A DNA stretch of 64,000 nt from Scatonaster sp045598705. GTDB lineage: Bacteria > Bacillota > Clostridia > Saccharofermentanales > Saccharofermentanaceae. The DNA lies in contig JAZLMM010000017.1 of the NCBI GenBank assembly GCA_045598705.1, positions 1 to 64,000 on the forward strand, written 5' to 3'. Positions 25,681 to 33,221 of this stretch are shown here, in pieces. The notes under the pieces were generated by a model, which saw only the letters and a program-made list of their open reading frames with translations, made no database searches and was not told the DNA's origin. The position numbers and the translations under genes were made by a program. Positions within the stretch are counted from its first letter, which is position 1. The number at the start of each line of letters is the position of its first letter.

Positions 25681-25703
25681 AATAATAACTTCTTAACCGA
25701 TGA

Positions 25704-26819
25704 TTAGGAAATGATGCTCTGCTCAGTATCCTTATCGAAGAGGTGGATACGGTTAGCGTCGATAGCGATATCAACAACCTCACCTACACGAGACTCAGAA
25801 GTGGTTGGGTCAACTCTTGCGGTCAGCGGGAGAGAACCATTAACTGTTACATAGAGGTATGTCTCAGCACCGAGCATCTCGACAACGTCGACGTCAGCAG
25901 AGAAAGCACACTCAGGATGCATGGATACGTATGTACCGTCATCTGTGAGTGCCTCAGGACGAATACCGAAGATAACGTCTGTGCCGTCACGCTCGATAAC
26001 TTCTGGTACGCAGTAACGCTCAGCAAGCTTGATTGTAACGTTCTCGAATGCAACATATACATCGTCGCCTTCTACCTGGATAGTAGCGTTGATGAAGTTC
26101 ATCGGAGGCATTCCGATAAATCCAGCTACGAATGTGTTGACCGGGTTGTCGTAGAGTTCCGTTGGGGAGTCTACCTGCTGGATGAAACCATCCTTCATAA
26201 CAACGATACGAGTACCCATCGTCATAGCCTCTGTCTGGTCATGTGTAACGTAGATGATTGTTGTCTGCAGTCTCTGGTGGAGCTTTGTGATCTCAACACG
26301 CATCTGAACACGGAGCTTAGCATCCAAGTTGGACAACGGCTCGTCCATGAGGAAGACCTTCGGGTCACGAACGATAGCACGACCGAGAGCAACACGCTGA
26401 CGCTGACCACCGGAGAGAGCCTTCGGCTTTCTGTCGAGCAGGTGTTCAATCTCAAGGATCTTAGCAGCCTCAGCAACACGCTGCTTGATCTCATCACGAG
26501 CTACCTTACGGAGCTTCAGACCGAAAGCCATGTTGTCATAAACTGTCATATGTGGGTACAAAGCGTAGTTCTGGAAAACCATTGCGATGTCACGGTCCTT
26601 CGGGAGAACGTCGTTAATCAGACGATCGTCGATGTAAATTTCACCCTCGGAAATATCTTCGAGACCAGCGATCATACGAAGAGTTGTGGACTTACCGCAA
26701 CCAGAAGGTCCTACCAAGATGATGAATTCCTTATCGGAAATCTCAAGATTGAAGTCAGATACAGCTACAACGCCGCCGTCATACTTCTTGTAAACATGCT
26801 GAAGTGATAAACTTGCCAT
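25704..26819 (-). CDS. Sugar ABC transporter ATP-binding protein (MsmK/UgpC type)
   Basis: A 371-aa cytosolic ATPase that energises carbohydrate importers of the MalFGK type. It shows Walker A GPSGCGKST, Q-loop, signature LSGGQRQRVALGRA, Walker B VFLMDEPLSNLDAK and H-loop YVTHDQTEA, followed by a C-terminal regulatory TOBE-like domain (after about residue 240). No permeases or binding proteins are nearby. In Bacillota such a lone MsmK-type ATPase commonly serves several sugar transporters. The start at 26819 (MASLSLQHVYKKY) has GGAGGT upstream; a longer in-frame start is rejected. Confidence 0.93.
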   Translation of the reverse strand: MASLSLQHVYKKYDGGVVAVSDFNLEISDKEFIILVGPSGCGKSTTLRMIAGLEDISEGEIYIDDRLINDVLPKDRDIAMVFQNYALYPHMTVYDNMAFGLKLRKVARDEIKQRVAEAAKILEIEHLLDRKPKALSGGQRQRVALGRAIVRDPKVFLMDEPLSNLDAKLRVQMRVEITKLHQRLQTTIIYVTHDQTEAMTMGTRIVVMKDGFIQQVDSPTELYDNPVNTFVAGFIGMPPMNFINATIQVEGDDVYVAFENVTIKLAERYCVPEVIERDGTDVIFGIRPEALTDDGTYVSMHPECAFSADVDVVEMLGAETYLYVTVNGSLPLTARVDPTTSESRVGEVVDIAIDANRIHLFDKDTEQSIIS

Positions 26820-26835
26820 TTTTAAACCTCCAATG

Positions 26836-26859
26836 ATTGACCCGATTCTTCGAGTCAAT
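26836..26859. promoter_or_regulatory. Inverted repeat just upstream of the ABC ATPase start
   Basis: ATTGACCCG/CGAGTCAAT (9 bp, one wobble) closes the loop ATTCTT, only a few bases before the GGAGGT site. As RNA it would form a hairpin next to the ribosome binding site; as DNA it could be an operator. Confidence 0.4.
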
Positions 26860-26893
26860 TTTTCTTACGACATAAATATATCACGGCGCCTAC

Positions 26894-26911
26894 TTTACGA
26901 CCACTCGTAAA
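26894..26911. promoter_or_regulatory. Palindromic operator candidate upstream of the ABC ATPase gene
   Basis: A perfect 7-bp inverted repeat TTTACGA-CCAC-TCGTAAA sits about 75 bp upstream of the start codon, close to an AT-rich TATATT that could be the -10. Its size suits a dimeric repressor. A GGCGC/GCGCC pair flanks it at longer range (26885 and 26927). Confidence 0.4.
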
Positions 26912-27032
26912 AACACCCAAAAATGCGCGCCTTTTTTTGACACTTACTTCTTCCGATTGTTGCACTTTGTCCATGACTCATCTTCATACCTTGTGCAGAA
27001 TGTACAATTTTCCTGATTTTTCAGGACGCGGC

Positions 27033-27061
27033 TTGCTTTATGCAAGTTTATTCAGTATTCT
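27033..27061 (+). promoter_or_regulatory. Promoter of the arg operon
   Basis: TTGCTT (27033-27038) and TATTCT (27056-27061) are separated by 17 nt, about 38 bp before argB. The small palindrome TCCTGA-TTTT-TCAGGA lies just upstream (27011-27026), and AT-rich ATTCA/TATAAAT half-sites resembling ArgR boxes lie around 27050-27075. ArgR control is expected but not provable from this. Confidence 0.5.
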
Positions 27062-27098
27062 GTATAAATATTAATGACGTTGGGAGCATAATATTAAT

Positions 27099-28046
27099 AT
27101 GGAAAAAGATACAACATTACCTACAGTCGGACACGACATGCAAACGCTTATAAACAAAGCAGCTACACTGATTGAAGCGTTGCCCTATATTCAGAGTCTG
27201 GCCGGCAAGACGGTGGTTATCAAATACGGTGGTAATGCAATGGTCAATGACGAGTTGAAGTCTTCGGTCATGGATGACATCGCACTTCTTAAATCCGTAG
27301 GAATTAACCCAGTATTAGTCCACGGTGGCGGACCTGACATTAGTAATATGCTTAAGACGCTGAACGTAGAGTCCAAATTCGTGAACGGTCTGCGCGTTAC
27401 GGACGCCTCTGTCATGAGTGTCGCACAGATGGTGCTCATTGGTAAGACCAACAAAGAAATCGTCTCCTATCTTGGCCAGAAAGGCGTCAAGGCAATCGGC
27501 ATCAGTGGCATCGACGGACACTTGATTGAATGCGAGAAGCTCACCGAAGACGAAAACGGCAATCCAATCGATGTCGGCTTCGTAGGTAAGATCAAGCATA
27601 TTGATACGAAGGTCATCTCGAACCTGGCCAATGATGAGTACATTCCAGTCATTGCACCGATTGGTGTAGGTTCTGACGGCGAGAGCTATAACATCAATGC
27701 AGATACCGTCGCAGCAGAAGTTGCTGTCGCATTGAAGGCAGAGAAACTGATGACACTAACGGATGTCGAAGGTGTCAAAGCAGTCCGCGAAGATGGTTCA
27801 TCCTATGTACTCCCCGTTCTGACTGAATCTGACATTCATAACATGATTGAATCTGGTGTAATCACCGGTGGCATGATCCCGAAGGTGAACGGATGTCTGG
27901 ATACAATTCGACGAGGTGTCGGACGTGCACATATCATCGATGGTCGCGTCCCCCACAGTATTCTTCTCGAGATCTTCACCGGTAAAGGTATCGGTACCAT
28001 GATCGTACGAGAGAAGAAGCCGTACTTCGAAGGAGAAAAGATCTAA
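27099..28046 (+). CDS. argB: Acetylglutamate kinase
   Basis: It phosphorylates N-acetyl-L-glutamate, the second step of arginine synthesis, in the cytosol. The 315-aa protein has the ATP-site KYGGNAM (about residue 45), LVHGGGPDI for substrate binding, the GISGIDGHLI region and MTLTDVEGV in the C-terminal nucleotide domain. An N-terminal helix of about 20 residues (MEKDTTLPTVGHDMQTLINK) resembles that of arginine-inhibited hexameric enzymes, so feedback inhibition is plausible. It begins the operon argB-argD-argF-GNAT. Confidence 0.96.
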   Translation: MEKDTTLPTVGHDMQTLINKAATLIEALPYIQSLAGKTVVIKYGGNAMVNDELKSSVMDDIALLKSVGINPVLVHGGGPDISNMLKTLNVESKFVNGLRVTDASVMSVAQMVLIGKTNKEIVSYLGQKGVKAIGISGIDGHLIECEKLTEDENGNPIDVGFVGKIKHIDTKVISNLANDEYIPVIAPIGVGSDGESYNINADTVAAEVAVALKAEKLMTLTDVEGVKAVREDGSSYVLPVLTESDIHNMIESGVITGGMIPKVNGCLDTIRRGVGRAHIIDGRVPHSILLEIFTGKGIGTMIVREKKPYFEGEKI

Positions 28047-28107
28047 GTTCAGATTTTTCTCGCATCCCGCTTCAGCAGTTCATGCTTTTTATTAATGAGG
28101 TAATAAT

Positions 28108-29349
28108 ATGGATAACAGTAATACCGTAGTTGTGAACGAAGAAAAGAAGAAAAGCAACCTCGAACAGATCGTTGCATTGGACGAGAACGTTTACATGCCA
28201 GTCTTCGGCAAACGTGTTCCGCTCGTTGTTGATCACGGCAAGGGCGTGTATCTCTATGGCACAGACGGCAAGAAATATATGGATATGATTGGTGGTATTG
28301 CCGTCAACACTTTAGGACACAGTAACGGCAAGTTGTGTCGTGCCATCTCTTCTCAAGCGAAGAAAGTCATCCATTGTTGCAATTACTACTACAATGAGCC
28401 ACAGACCATGCTGGCCAAGAAGTTGGTCGAGATAAGTTTTGCCGACAAAGTCTTCTTTGCCAATTCCGGTGCAGAAGCCAATGAAGGCGCGATCAAGCTG
28501 GCTCGTGGTTTCTGGTATAAGAAGGGTACACCAAAGCCAAAGATTATTACCGCTACCATGTCTTTCCACGGTCGTACTATGGCTACTATTGCAGCTACGG
28601 GACAAGAGAAGTTCCGTGAGCCATTCGGACCGGTCACACCAGGATTCGACTATGTTCCTTATAACGATATCAACGCATTGAAGAATGCGATTGATCCGCA
28701 GACCGGCGCGATCATGCTGGAACTGATTCAGGGCGAGAGTGGTGTTCATCCGGCTGACTTCGAGTATATCCAGAACGTTCGTAAACTCTGCACAGAGAAC
28801 AAGATCCTTCTTATCATTGATGAAGTTCAGACCGGCGTTGGACGTACAGGTACATTCTTCGCATATGAGCAGTATGGCATTTCGCCAGATATCGTGACCC
28901 TGGCCAAGGGCTTGGCTGGTGGTGTGCCAATCGGCGCTGTGCTTGCGACGGACACTGTCGCTACAGGTTTCGGTCCTGGCGACCACGGATCTACATTCGG
29001 TGGTAATCCACTTGCTTGCGCGGCCGGACTTGCCGTACTCGAGGAGATCGAGTCAAAGAATCTTCTTACGAATGCTGTTAATATCAACGCTTTTCTCTTC
29101 AAGAAGCTTTCTGCTGTCGCAAAGAAAACGAAGAAGATTGCCGAAGTGCGTGGCAAAGGTCTTCTGATTGGTATTGAGCTGGATTGCGGTTCTGCTTCTG
29201 AAATGAAGATGAAGTTGTTTGAGAAAGGTTTTCTGGTCAGTGCAATCGGCTCGAACGTGATCCGTATCGCGCCACCGCTGATCCTCACGAAGTTACAGGC
29301 TATGAAATTCGTCTCTGCACTGCAGGACGTTCTCGAAGGAAAGGAGTAA
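28108..29349 (+). CDS. argD: Acetylornithine aminotransferase
   Basis: A 413-aa PLP-dependent class III aminotransferase that converts N-acetylglutamate semialdehyde to N-acetylornithine. Visible landmarks are FANSGAEANEGAIKLAR (cofactor phosphate), SFHGRTMAT, LIIDEVQTGVGRTG (Asp that binds the pyridine nitrogen) and TLAKGLAGGVPIGA (Schiff-base Lys). It has a short extra N-terminus of about 20 residues. 61 bp after argB, 5 bp before argF. Confidence 0.95.
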   Translation: MDNSNTVVVNEEKKKSNLEQIVALDENVYMPVFGKRVPLVVDHGKGVYLYGTDGKKYMDMIGGIAVNTLGHSNGKLCRAISSQAKKVIHCCNYYYNEPQTMLAKKLVEISFADKVFFANSGAEANEGAIKLARGFWYKKGTPKPKIITATMSFHGRTMATIAATGQEKFREPFGPVTPGFDYVPYNDINALKNAIDPQTGAIMLELIQGESGVHPADFEYIQNVRKLCTENKILLIIDEVQTGVGRTGTFFAYEQYGISPDIVTLAKGLAGGVPIGAVLATDTVATGFGPGDHGSTFGGNPLACAAGLAVLEEIESKNLLTNAVNINAFLFKKLSAVAKKTKKIAEVRGKGLLIGIELDCGSASEMKMKLFEKGFLVSAIGSNVIRIAPPLILTKLQAMKFVSALQDVLEGKE

Positions 29350-29354
29350 ACACT

Positions 29355-30287
29355 ATGAAGCACTACATTGATTTTCACGAAGACGTATCCATCGCAGAGC
29401 TGGACGCTTTGCTTGATACAGCAATTGATCTGAAGGCCAAGACGAAGCAGGGTATCCCTCATCCAATCCTTGCAGGCAAGACTTTGGGCATGATTTTCAC
29501 GAAGTCTTCTACACGTACACGTGTTTCCTTCGAAGTAGGTATGTATCAGTTGGGCGGTCACGCACTTTTCCTAAGCGGAAATGATATTCAGATCGGCCGT
29601 GGTGAGACCATCTACGATACGGCACACGTTCTATCCGGTATGTTGGATGGCATCATGATCCGTACATTCTCCCACCAGGATATCGTCGATCTTGCGAAGT
29701 ATGGTTCCATCCCAGTCATTAATGGTCTTTCAGACGATCAGCACCCCACGCAGGTCTTGGCAGATCTTCTCACCATCAAGGAACATAAAGGATCCCTCAA
29801 AGGCTTGAAGATGGCTTATGTCGGTGACGGAAACAACATGGCCAATTCCCTTCTGCACGCTTGTGCGAAAGCGGGCATGCACATCTCCGTTGCCTCGCCG
29901 AAAGACTACACCTGCCCAGAGAAGTATGTACTTCAGGCACAGGAAGACGCGAAGATTACCGGTTCGCAGATTGTCATGACTGAAGATCCGTATGTAGCAT
30001 GTAGGGATGCTGATGTGATCTATACAGACACTTGGGCCAGCATGGGGCAGGAATCCGAGAAAGCTATGCGTGCGCAAATTTTCAAAGATTATCAGGTCAA
30101 CACTGATCTCTTCTCTGTTGCCTCCAAGGATGCAATCTTCCTCCATTGCCTACCGGCTTACCGTGGTTATGAAGTAACAGAAGACATTATTGACGGACCG
30201 CATTCGGTTGTATTCGACGAAGCAGAGAATCGTCTGCATGCACATAAGGCGATCCTCGTACACCTGATGAGTGAACAGTATGCCTAA
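29355..30287 (+). CDS. argF: Ornithine carbamoyltransferase
   Basis: It joins carbamoyl phosphate and ornithine to give citrulline. The 310-aa protein has the carbamoyl-phosphate loop KSSTRTRVSFEVG, HPTQVLADLLT, and the ornithine-site HCLPAYRGYEV. Normal length. It follows argD by 5 nt, so it is biosynthetic by context and not an arginine-deiminase pathway enzyme. Confidence 0.96.
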   Translation: MKHYIDFHEDVSIAELDALLDTAIDLKAKTKQGIPHPILAGKTLGMIFTKSSTRTRVSFEVGMYQLGGHALFLSGNDIQIGRGETIYDTAHVLSGMLDGIMIRTFSHQDIVDLAKYGSIPVINGLSDDQHPTQVLADLLTIKEHKGSLKGLKMAYVGDGNNMANSLLHACAKAGMHISVASPKDYTCPEKYVLQAQEDAKITGSQIVMTEDPYVACRDADVIYTDTWASMGQESEKAMRAQIFKDYQVNTDLFSVASKDAIFLHCLPAYRGYEVTEDIIDGPHSVVFDEAENRLHAHKAILVHLMSEQYA

Positions 30288-30804
30288 TATTCATGTACGT
30301 ACTGCTCGGCTTTCCGAAGCAGAGACCATTCTTCAATTAGTCAGAGAATCTATGACCTCCTATTGTCGCGATTCAGCCATCCCGAACGATTACATCGAGG
30401 CGACTTCTGAACCGTTGGAAGTCGTGGAGGATGCAATCTCCTCGAGTGTGGTGTTCGTGGCGGTTACAGATAGCAACGAAATCCTCGGCACATGCCGTCT
30501 CTATATACGGCCGAGGCGAGAGCTTCAAGGAGAGCTTCCGAATCAGAATATCGAGTTCTCCTCGCGAGTGGCTTATTTTGCCAGATTTTCCGTCTGGGAT
30601 ACTTGGCGAAGTCAAGGAATTGGAAACTTTCTCCTCACCTTCTGCGAAGGAACTGCGCGACAGTCCGGCTGTTCACATATGTTCCTTCACACTGCCTTGA
30701 GTAATAAAGGAATGGTGAATTATTACCAGGCGCATGGATTTGAAATCATTTCACACGATTCCGGTCGAGGTTATAATCGCGGATTATTTATGAAGAGGCT
30801 TTAA
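30280..30804 (+). CDS. GNAT-family N-acetyltransferase at the end of the arg operon
   Basis: A 174-aa acetyltransferase whose start (ATG 30280) overlaps the argF stop by 8 nt. A GTG at 30271 is an alternative start. The acetyl-CoA loop RSQGIGNFLL lies near residue 110, and the C-terminal NYYQAHGFE is typical of GNATs. No argJ or argA is visible in the window, so it could supply N-acetylglutamate (as ArgA-type GNATs do), but it could equally be an unrelated acetyltransferase. A terminator overlaps its stop codon. Confidence 0.85.
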   Translation: MPNIHVRTARLSEAETILQLVRESMTSYCRDSAIPNDYIEATSEPLEVVEDAISSSVVFVAVTDSNEILGTCRLYIRPRRELQGELPNQNIEFSSRVAYFARFSVWDTWRSQGIGNFLLTFCEGTARQSGCSHMFLHTALSNKGMVNYYQAHGFEIISHDSGRGYNRGLFMKRL

Positions 30805-30815
30805 GCCTCTTTTTC
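30793..30815 (+). terminator. Terminator of the arg operon
   Basis: AAGAGGCT-TTA-AGCCTCTT followed by TTTTC. The stem includes the last codons and the stop codon of the GNAT gene, so termination and translation end overlap. Confidence 0.85.
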
Positions 30816-30823
30816 TTTCGCTC

Positions 30824-30846
30824 GAATATAATTTTCGATTATATTC
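30824..30846. repeat. AT-rich 8-7-8 inverted repeat
   Basis: GAATATAA-TTTTCGA-TTATATTC is a perfect 8-bp inverted repeat between the arg terminator and the XRE regulator. It has the same half-site spacing class as the repeat at 30940 (7-nt spacer), so it could be a second operator. Confidence 0.4.
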
Positions 30847-30939
30847 TCCGTCTTTTGTTTGTTATTCCATTCTTTATTTGTATTCTCCTGCAAATCAGTG
30901 CTTTTTCCAACGCTATCCGAGGAATATATCGAATAAAAT

Positions 30940-30960
30940 AACACAAAATCATATTGTGTT
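30940..30960. promoter_or_regulatory. Operator candidate upstream of the XRE regulator
   Basis: AACACAA-AATCATA-TTGTGTT is a perfect 7-bp inverted repeat ending 14 bp before the regulator's ATG (30975). Autoregulation by the helix-turn-helix protein it precedes is the simplest reading. Confidence 0.5.
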
Positions 30961-30974
30961 GGGAATTGCCTCAT

Positions 30975-31637
30975 ATGAATTATCTGAAAGAATACAGACT
31001 GAATGCGAATATGAATCAGGCACAGTTGGCGGAGAAGCTCTGCGTTACTCAAGCCTGCGTTTCTCGTTGGGAACACAAGGTAGCTTACCCAGAAGTGGAA
31101 ACCGCTAAGAAAATCTCTAAGCTCCTGAATATTCCTTTCGATCTGATTTTCGATCAGCCCAACCATATTGATTACCATACATTACCCGTGTATGATTCCA
31201 TGACCGTAGACGGTCTTCCTAGGAATTGTACGAAGGCCGGATGTCTTCTGGAATTGTCTGATCGAGAGATGAAGATGCTCTTGCCAAGAAACGAGCAGAA
31301 ACTGGTAAAGACGGGAAAAGAACAGCAATTGGTTCTAGAGCCGGAGCGTTTCTACGGTTTCTACAATGGCGATGCAAATATGCATCCCGATATTATGAAA
31401 GATTCGCTGAATGTAATATTTGCGACGACGAACCTGTATCCGAATGCCATGCATCTGGTGAGCATGGATGGAAAAGAAGCCAATATCGTACGTCTGGTAG
31501 ACGGTGATGGAGATATCGTCCTAATTACCAACAATAACCCTGTACGGTATCGGCATTTCCGGCTCACAGACCTCTCGGACGGCACACTAAAGATTCACGG
31601 TGTAATTGTACAGTCGCGCAATAACTATCTTCATTAA
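30975..31637 (+). CDS. XRE-family regulator with LexA/CI-like C-terminal domain
   Basis: A 220-aa protein. Residues 1-60 form a Cro/CI helix-turn-helix (LKEYRLNANMNQAQLAEKLCVTQACVSRWEHKVAYPEVETAKKIS). The C-terminal part contains GDANMHPDIMKDSLNVIF, reminiscent of the S24 peptidase dyad region of CI/LexA (SMEPTI-like), but the nucleophilic Ser is replaced by Asn. Autocleavage is therefore unlikely and the domain may be for dimerisation or sensing only. The start at 30975 lacks a strong Shine-Dalgarno. The 3' end overlaps convergent ispE by 4 nt. Confidence 0.8.
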   Translation: MNYLKEYRLNANMNQAQLAEKLCVTQACVSRWEHKVAYPEVETAKKISKLLNIPFDLIFDQPNHIDYHTLPVYDSMTVDGLPRNCTKAGCLLELSDREMKMLLPRNEQKLVKTGKEQQLVLEPERFYGFYNGDANMHPDIMKDSLNVIFATTNLYPNAMHLVSMDGKEANIVRLVDGDGDIVLITNNNPVRYRHFRLTDLSDGTLKIHGVIVQSRNNYLH

Positions 31638-32554
31638 CACGAAGTGGTCATGGTCTTACATACCCACCATCCAGCCTCTCTCAGCACCGAAATAGAATGT
31701 GAAGAAAGAAGCTGATCGATTTGTTCTTCTTTCTCAAACAGTCCGAAGAGTGCGCTCCCCGATCCACTCATTGAAGAGAAGAAAGCACCGGATCGCTCCA
31801 TGAGATCCAACCCCTCCTGCATACACGGCACTTCTGTCATCGCAGGAATCTGCAAATCATTCTTCCATAGAGGAGAACAGTATCTGGCTCGATCAATGGC
31901 AGTAGGAACATTGATCTCCTGTTGAATCGACTGAATAATGGCAAATTTCTCATTCGTAGAAATCGTAGGGAGGTTGAGTTCATCGAACTTTGCATAGCAT
32001 CTTGGTGTCGATACCCCAGCATTGGGCTTAAGAATCAGCATGGGAATATGGGAGAAATCAGGAAGGTCCGTCATGATTTCCCCTACGCCCTCGCAGAGCA
32101 TCGTTCCCTTCTTTAGGAAAAATGGCACATCTGCGCCGATCCTCGTAGCCATAGAAAGAAGCTGTTCTTCGCTGACTCGTCCCGGAAAGAGCTCATCTAG
32201 TGCCAGCAATACAGCTGCACCGTCGCTGCTTCCTCCACCCAGGCCTGCCTGAGAAGGAATCCTCTTATCTAATTCGATTGATATCTGGTAGCACTCATCC
32301 ATTGTTTCAAGGAAGAGCTTGGCGGCCTTCACCGCTGTGTTCTTCTTGGGATCGTTCGTTAAGAACGGGCAGTTGGATGTAAAAAGAATATCGGGTCTCC
32401 GAATATCCATAGAAGGCTGAACCTCTACCTTGATCGTATCGTAGATGGCAATGGTCTGCATCGCGCTGAAAAGAAGATGGTATCCATCTTCTCGCTTCCC
32501 ATCCATACGAAGAAACAAATTTACCTTAGCCGGTGTCTCTTGAACGATTCTCAT
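31634..32554 (-). CDS. ispE: 4-diphosphocytidyl-2-C-methyl-D-erythritol kinase
   Basis: This GHMP kinase performs the ATP-dependent fourth step of the MEP isoprenoid pathway. The 306-aa protein has the N-terminal PAKVNLFLRM, the ATP loop PSQAGLGGGSSDGAA (about residues 98-112) and GADVPFFL with the catalytic Asp. The Shine-Dalgarno is weak (AGAGATG-like). It is convergent with the XRE gene and lies downstream of veg across a hairpin. Confidence 0.95.
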   Translation of the reverse strand: MRIVQETPAKVNLFLRMDGKREDGYHLLFSAMQTIAIYDTIKVEVQPSMDIRRPDILFTSNCPFLTNDPKKNTAVKAAKLFLETMDECYQISIELDKRIPSQAGLGGGSSDGAAVLLALDELFPGRVSEEQLLSMATRIGADVPFFLKKGTMLCEGVGEIMTDLPDFSHIPMLILKPNAGVSTPRCYAKFDELNLPTISTNEKFAIIQSIQQEINVPTAIDRARYCSPLWKNDLQIPAMTEVPCMQEGLDLMERSGAFFSSMSGSGSALFGLFEKEEQIDQLLSSHSISVLREAGWWVCKTMTTSC

Positions 32555-32594
32555 GTGTGCGCCATCTCTTCTTTCTTCTTAACTCTATACAGAA

Positions 32595-32641
32595 GAAGCC
32601 GCGATGCCCGCTCGAATGGTGCGGCACATGTACGCGGCTTC
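32595..32641 (-). terminator. Hairpin between veg and ispE
   Basis: GAAGCCGCG/CGCGGCTTC forms a 9-bp stem with a 29-nt structured loop (inner TGCCCGC...GTGCGGCA). It is followed on the minus strand by TTCTT. Probable partial terminator of veg. Confidence 0.6.
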
Positions 32642-32670
32642 TAAATAATCTTCAAAAACGCCCTCGTGAC

Positions 32671-32934
32671 TCAGCTTGCCTGTGTCTCTGCAACAGTAGC
32701 AATGCGAACAGTCTTTGTCAGTACGTCGATATAGCTGTAGGAGACAGTCTCCTGTGTAGAAGAAGTATGCTTCCGTTCACATTTTACTGTGAACATGTTC
32801 GGATAACAGTGATCCAGAATACCCTCGTGAACAATGATTCTCTTTCTTCCGCCATTAGAAGTGAGTCGAACCGTTCGACCGATATAAGATTCAAGATTCT
32901 TCTTACAAGCTTCTACGTCCGATTTAATAATCAT
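32671..32934 (-). CDS. veg: Veg protein (DUF1021)
   Basis: An 87-aa small basic protein beginning MIIKSDVEACKKNLESYIGR, with VRLTSNGGRKRIIVHEGIL in the middle: the classic Veg sequence. In Bacillus subtilis, Veg stimulates biofilm gene expression by acting on SinR. The start at 32934 has GGAGGT upstream; a longer in-frame start (33024) would read through the -10 region and is rejected. The gene has a perfect-consensus promoter. Confidence 0.94.
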   Translation of the reverse strand: MIIKSDVEACKKNLESYIGRTVRLTSNGGRKRIIVHEGILDHCYPNMFTVKCERKHTSSTQETVSYSYIDVLTKTVRIATVAETQAS

Positions 32935-32985
32935 TGTCAAGTACCTCCATTCACACTCTAAAAAGGGAACCCCTACTGTTACGAA

Positions 32986-33014
32986 ATTATAACAACATTC
33001 CCTAGATATGTCAA
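32986..33014 (-). promoter_or_regulatory. Perfect-consensus promoter of veg
   Basis: TTGACA (33009-33014), a 17-nt spacer and TATAAT (32986-32991) on the minus strand: all twelve consensus bases match. The equivalent veg promoter in Bacillus is one of the strongest known vegetative promoters. Confidence 0.9.
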
Positions 33015-33128
33015 TCAAAAGCACAATTTATTGTGGCAATTTGCACAGAAACACCTAAATGTAGTGTTCTGTTTCTTCTTTTTTCCGATAGAATCGCCCT
33101 GATTTTGTAACGAAATCGTCATTTTCAG

Positions 33129-33157
33129 TTGGCATGGAGATACGTAAAGCATATAAT
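33129..33157 (+). promoter_or_regulatory. Promoter of fhs
   Basis: TTGGCA (33129-33134), 17-nt spacer, TATAAT (33152-33157). Transcription would begin near 33165, which excludes translation starts before that point and supports the fhs ATG at 33222. Confidence 0.8.
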
Positions 33158-33221
33158 GGTATGCGTATTCATTAAGAAGAATATATGTCATGAAATCTGT
33201 AATAAGAAACGAGGGACGATT

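Noticed and set aside
25743..26807. 354-codon plus-strand frame opposite the MsmK-type ATPase
   Set aside because: Antisense to a well-supported gene, Cys/Ser-rich sequence without domain resemblance, no start signal.
26885..26938. Plus-strand terminator (GGCGC...GCGCC followed by T7)
   Set aside because: No plus-strand gene ends upstream of it; the T-run and GC arms more likely reflect the divergent promoter region of the ABC and arg genes.
26820..27098. Riboswitch ahead of argB or the ABC ATPase
   Set aside because: Only small hairpins are present; no conserved core of a known riboswitch class could be recognised.
30801..31178. 125-codon minus-strand frame opposite the XRE gene
   Set aside because: Antisense to a gene with a clear helix-turn-helix, no ribosome binding site and a start inside the XRE coding region.
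33129..33221. Longer N-terminus for fhs
   Set aside because: The extra codons lie over the -35/-10 elements, so they are not transcribed from that promoter, and the ATG at 33222 has its own GAGGG site.
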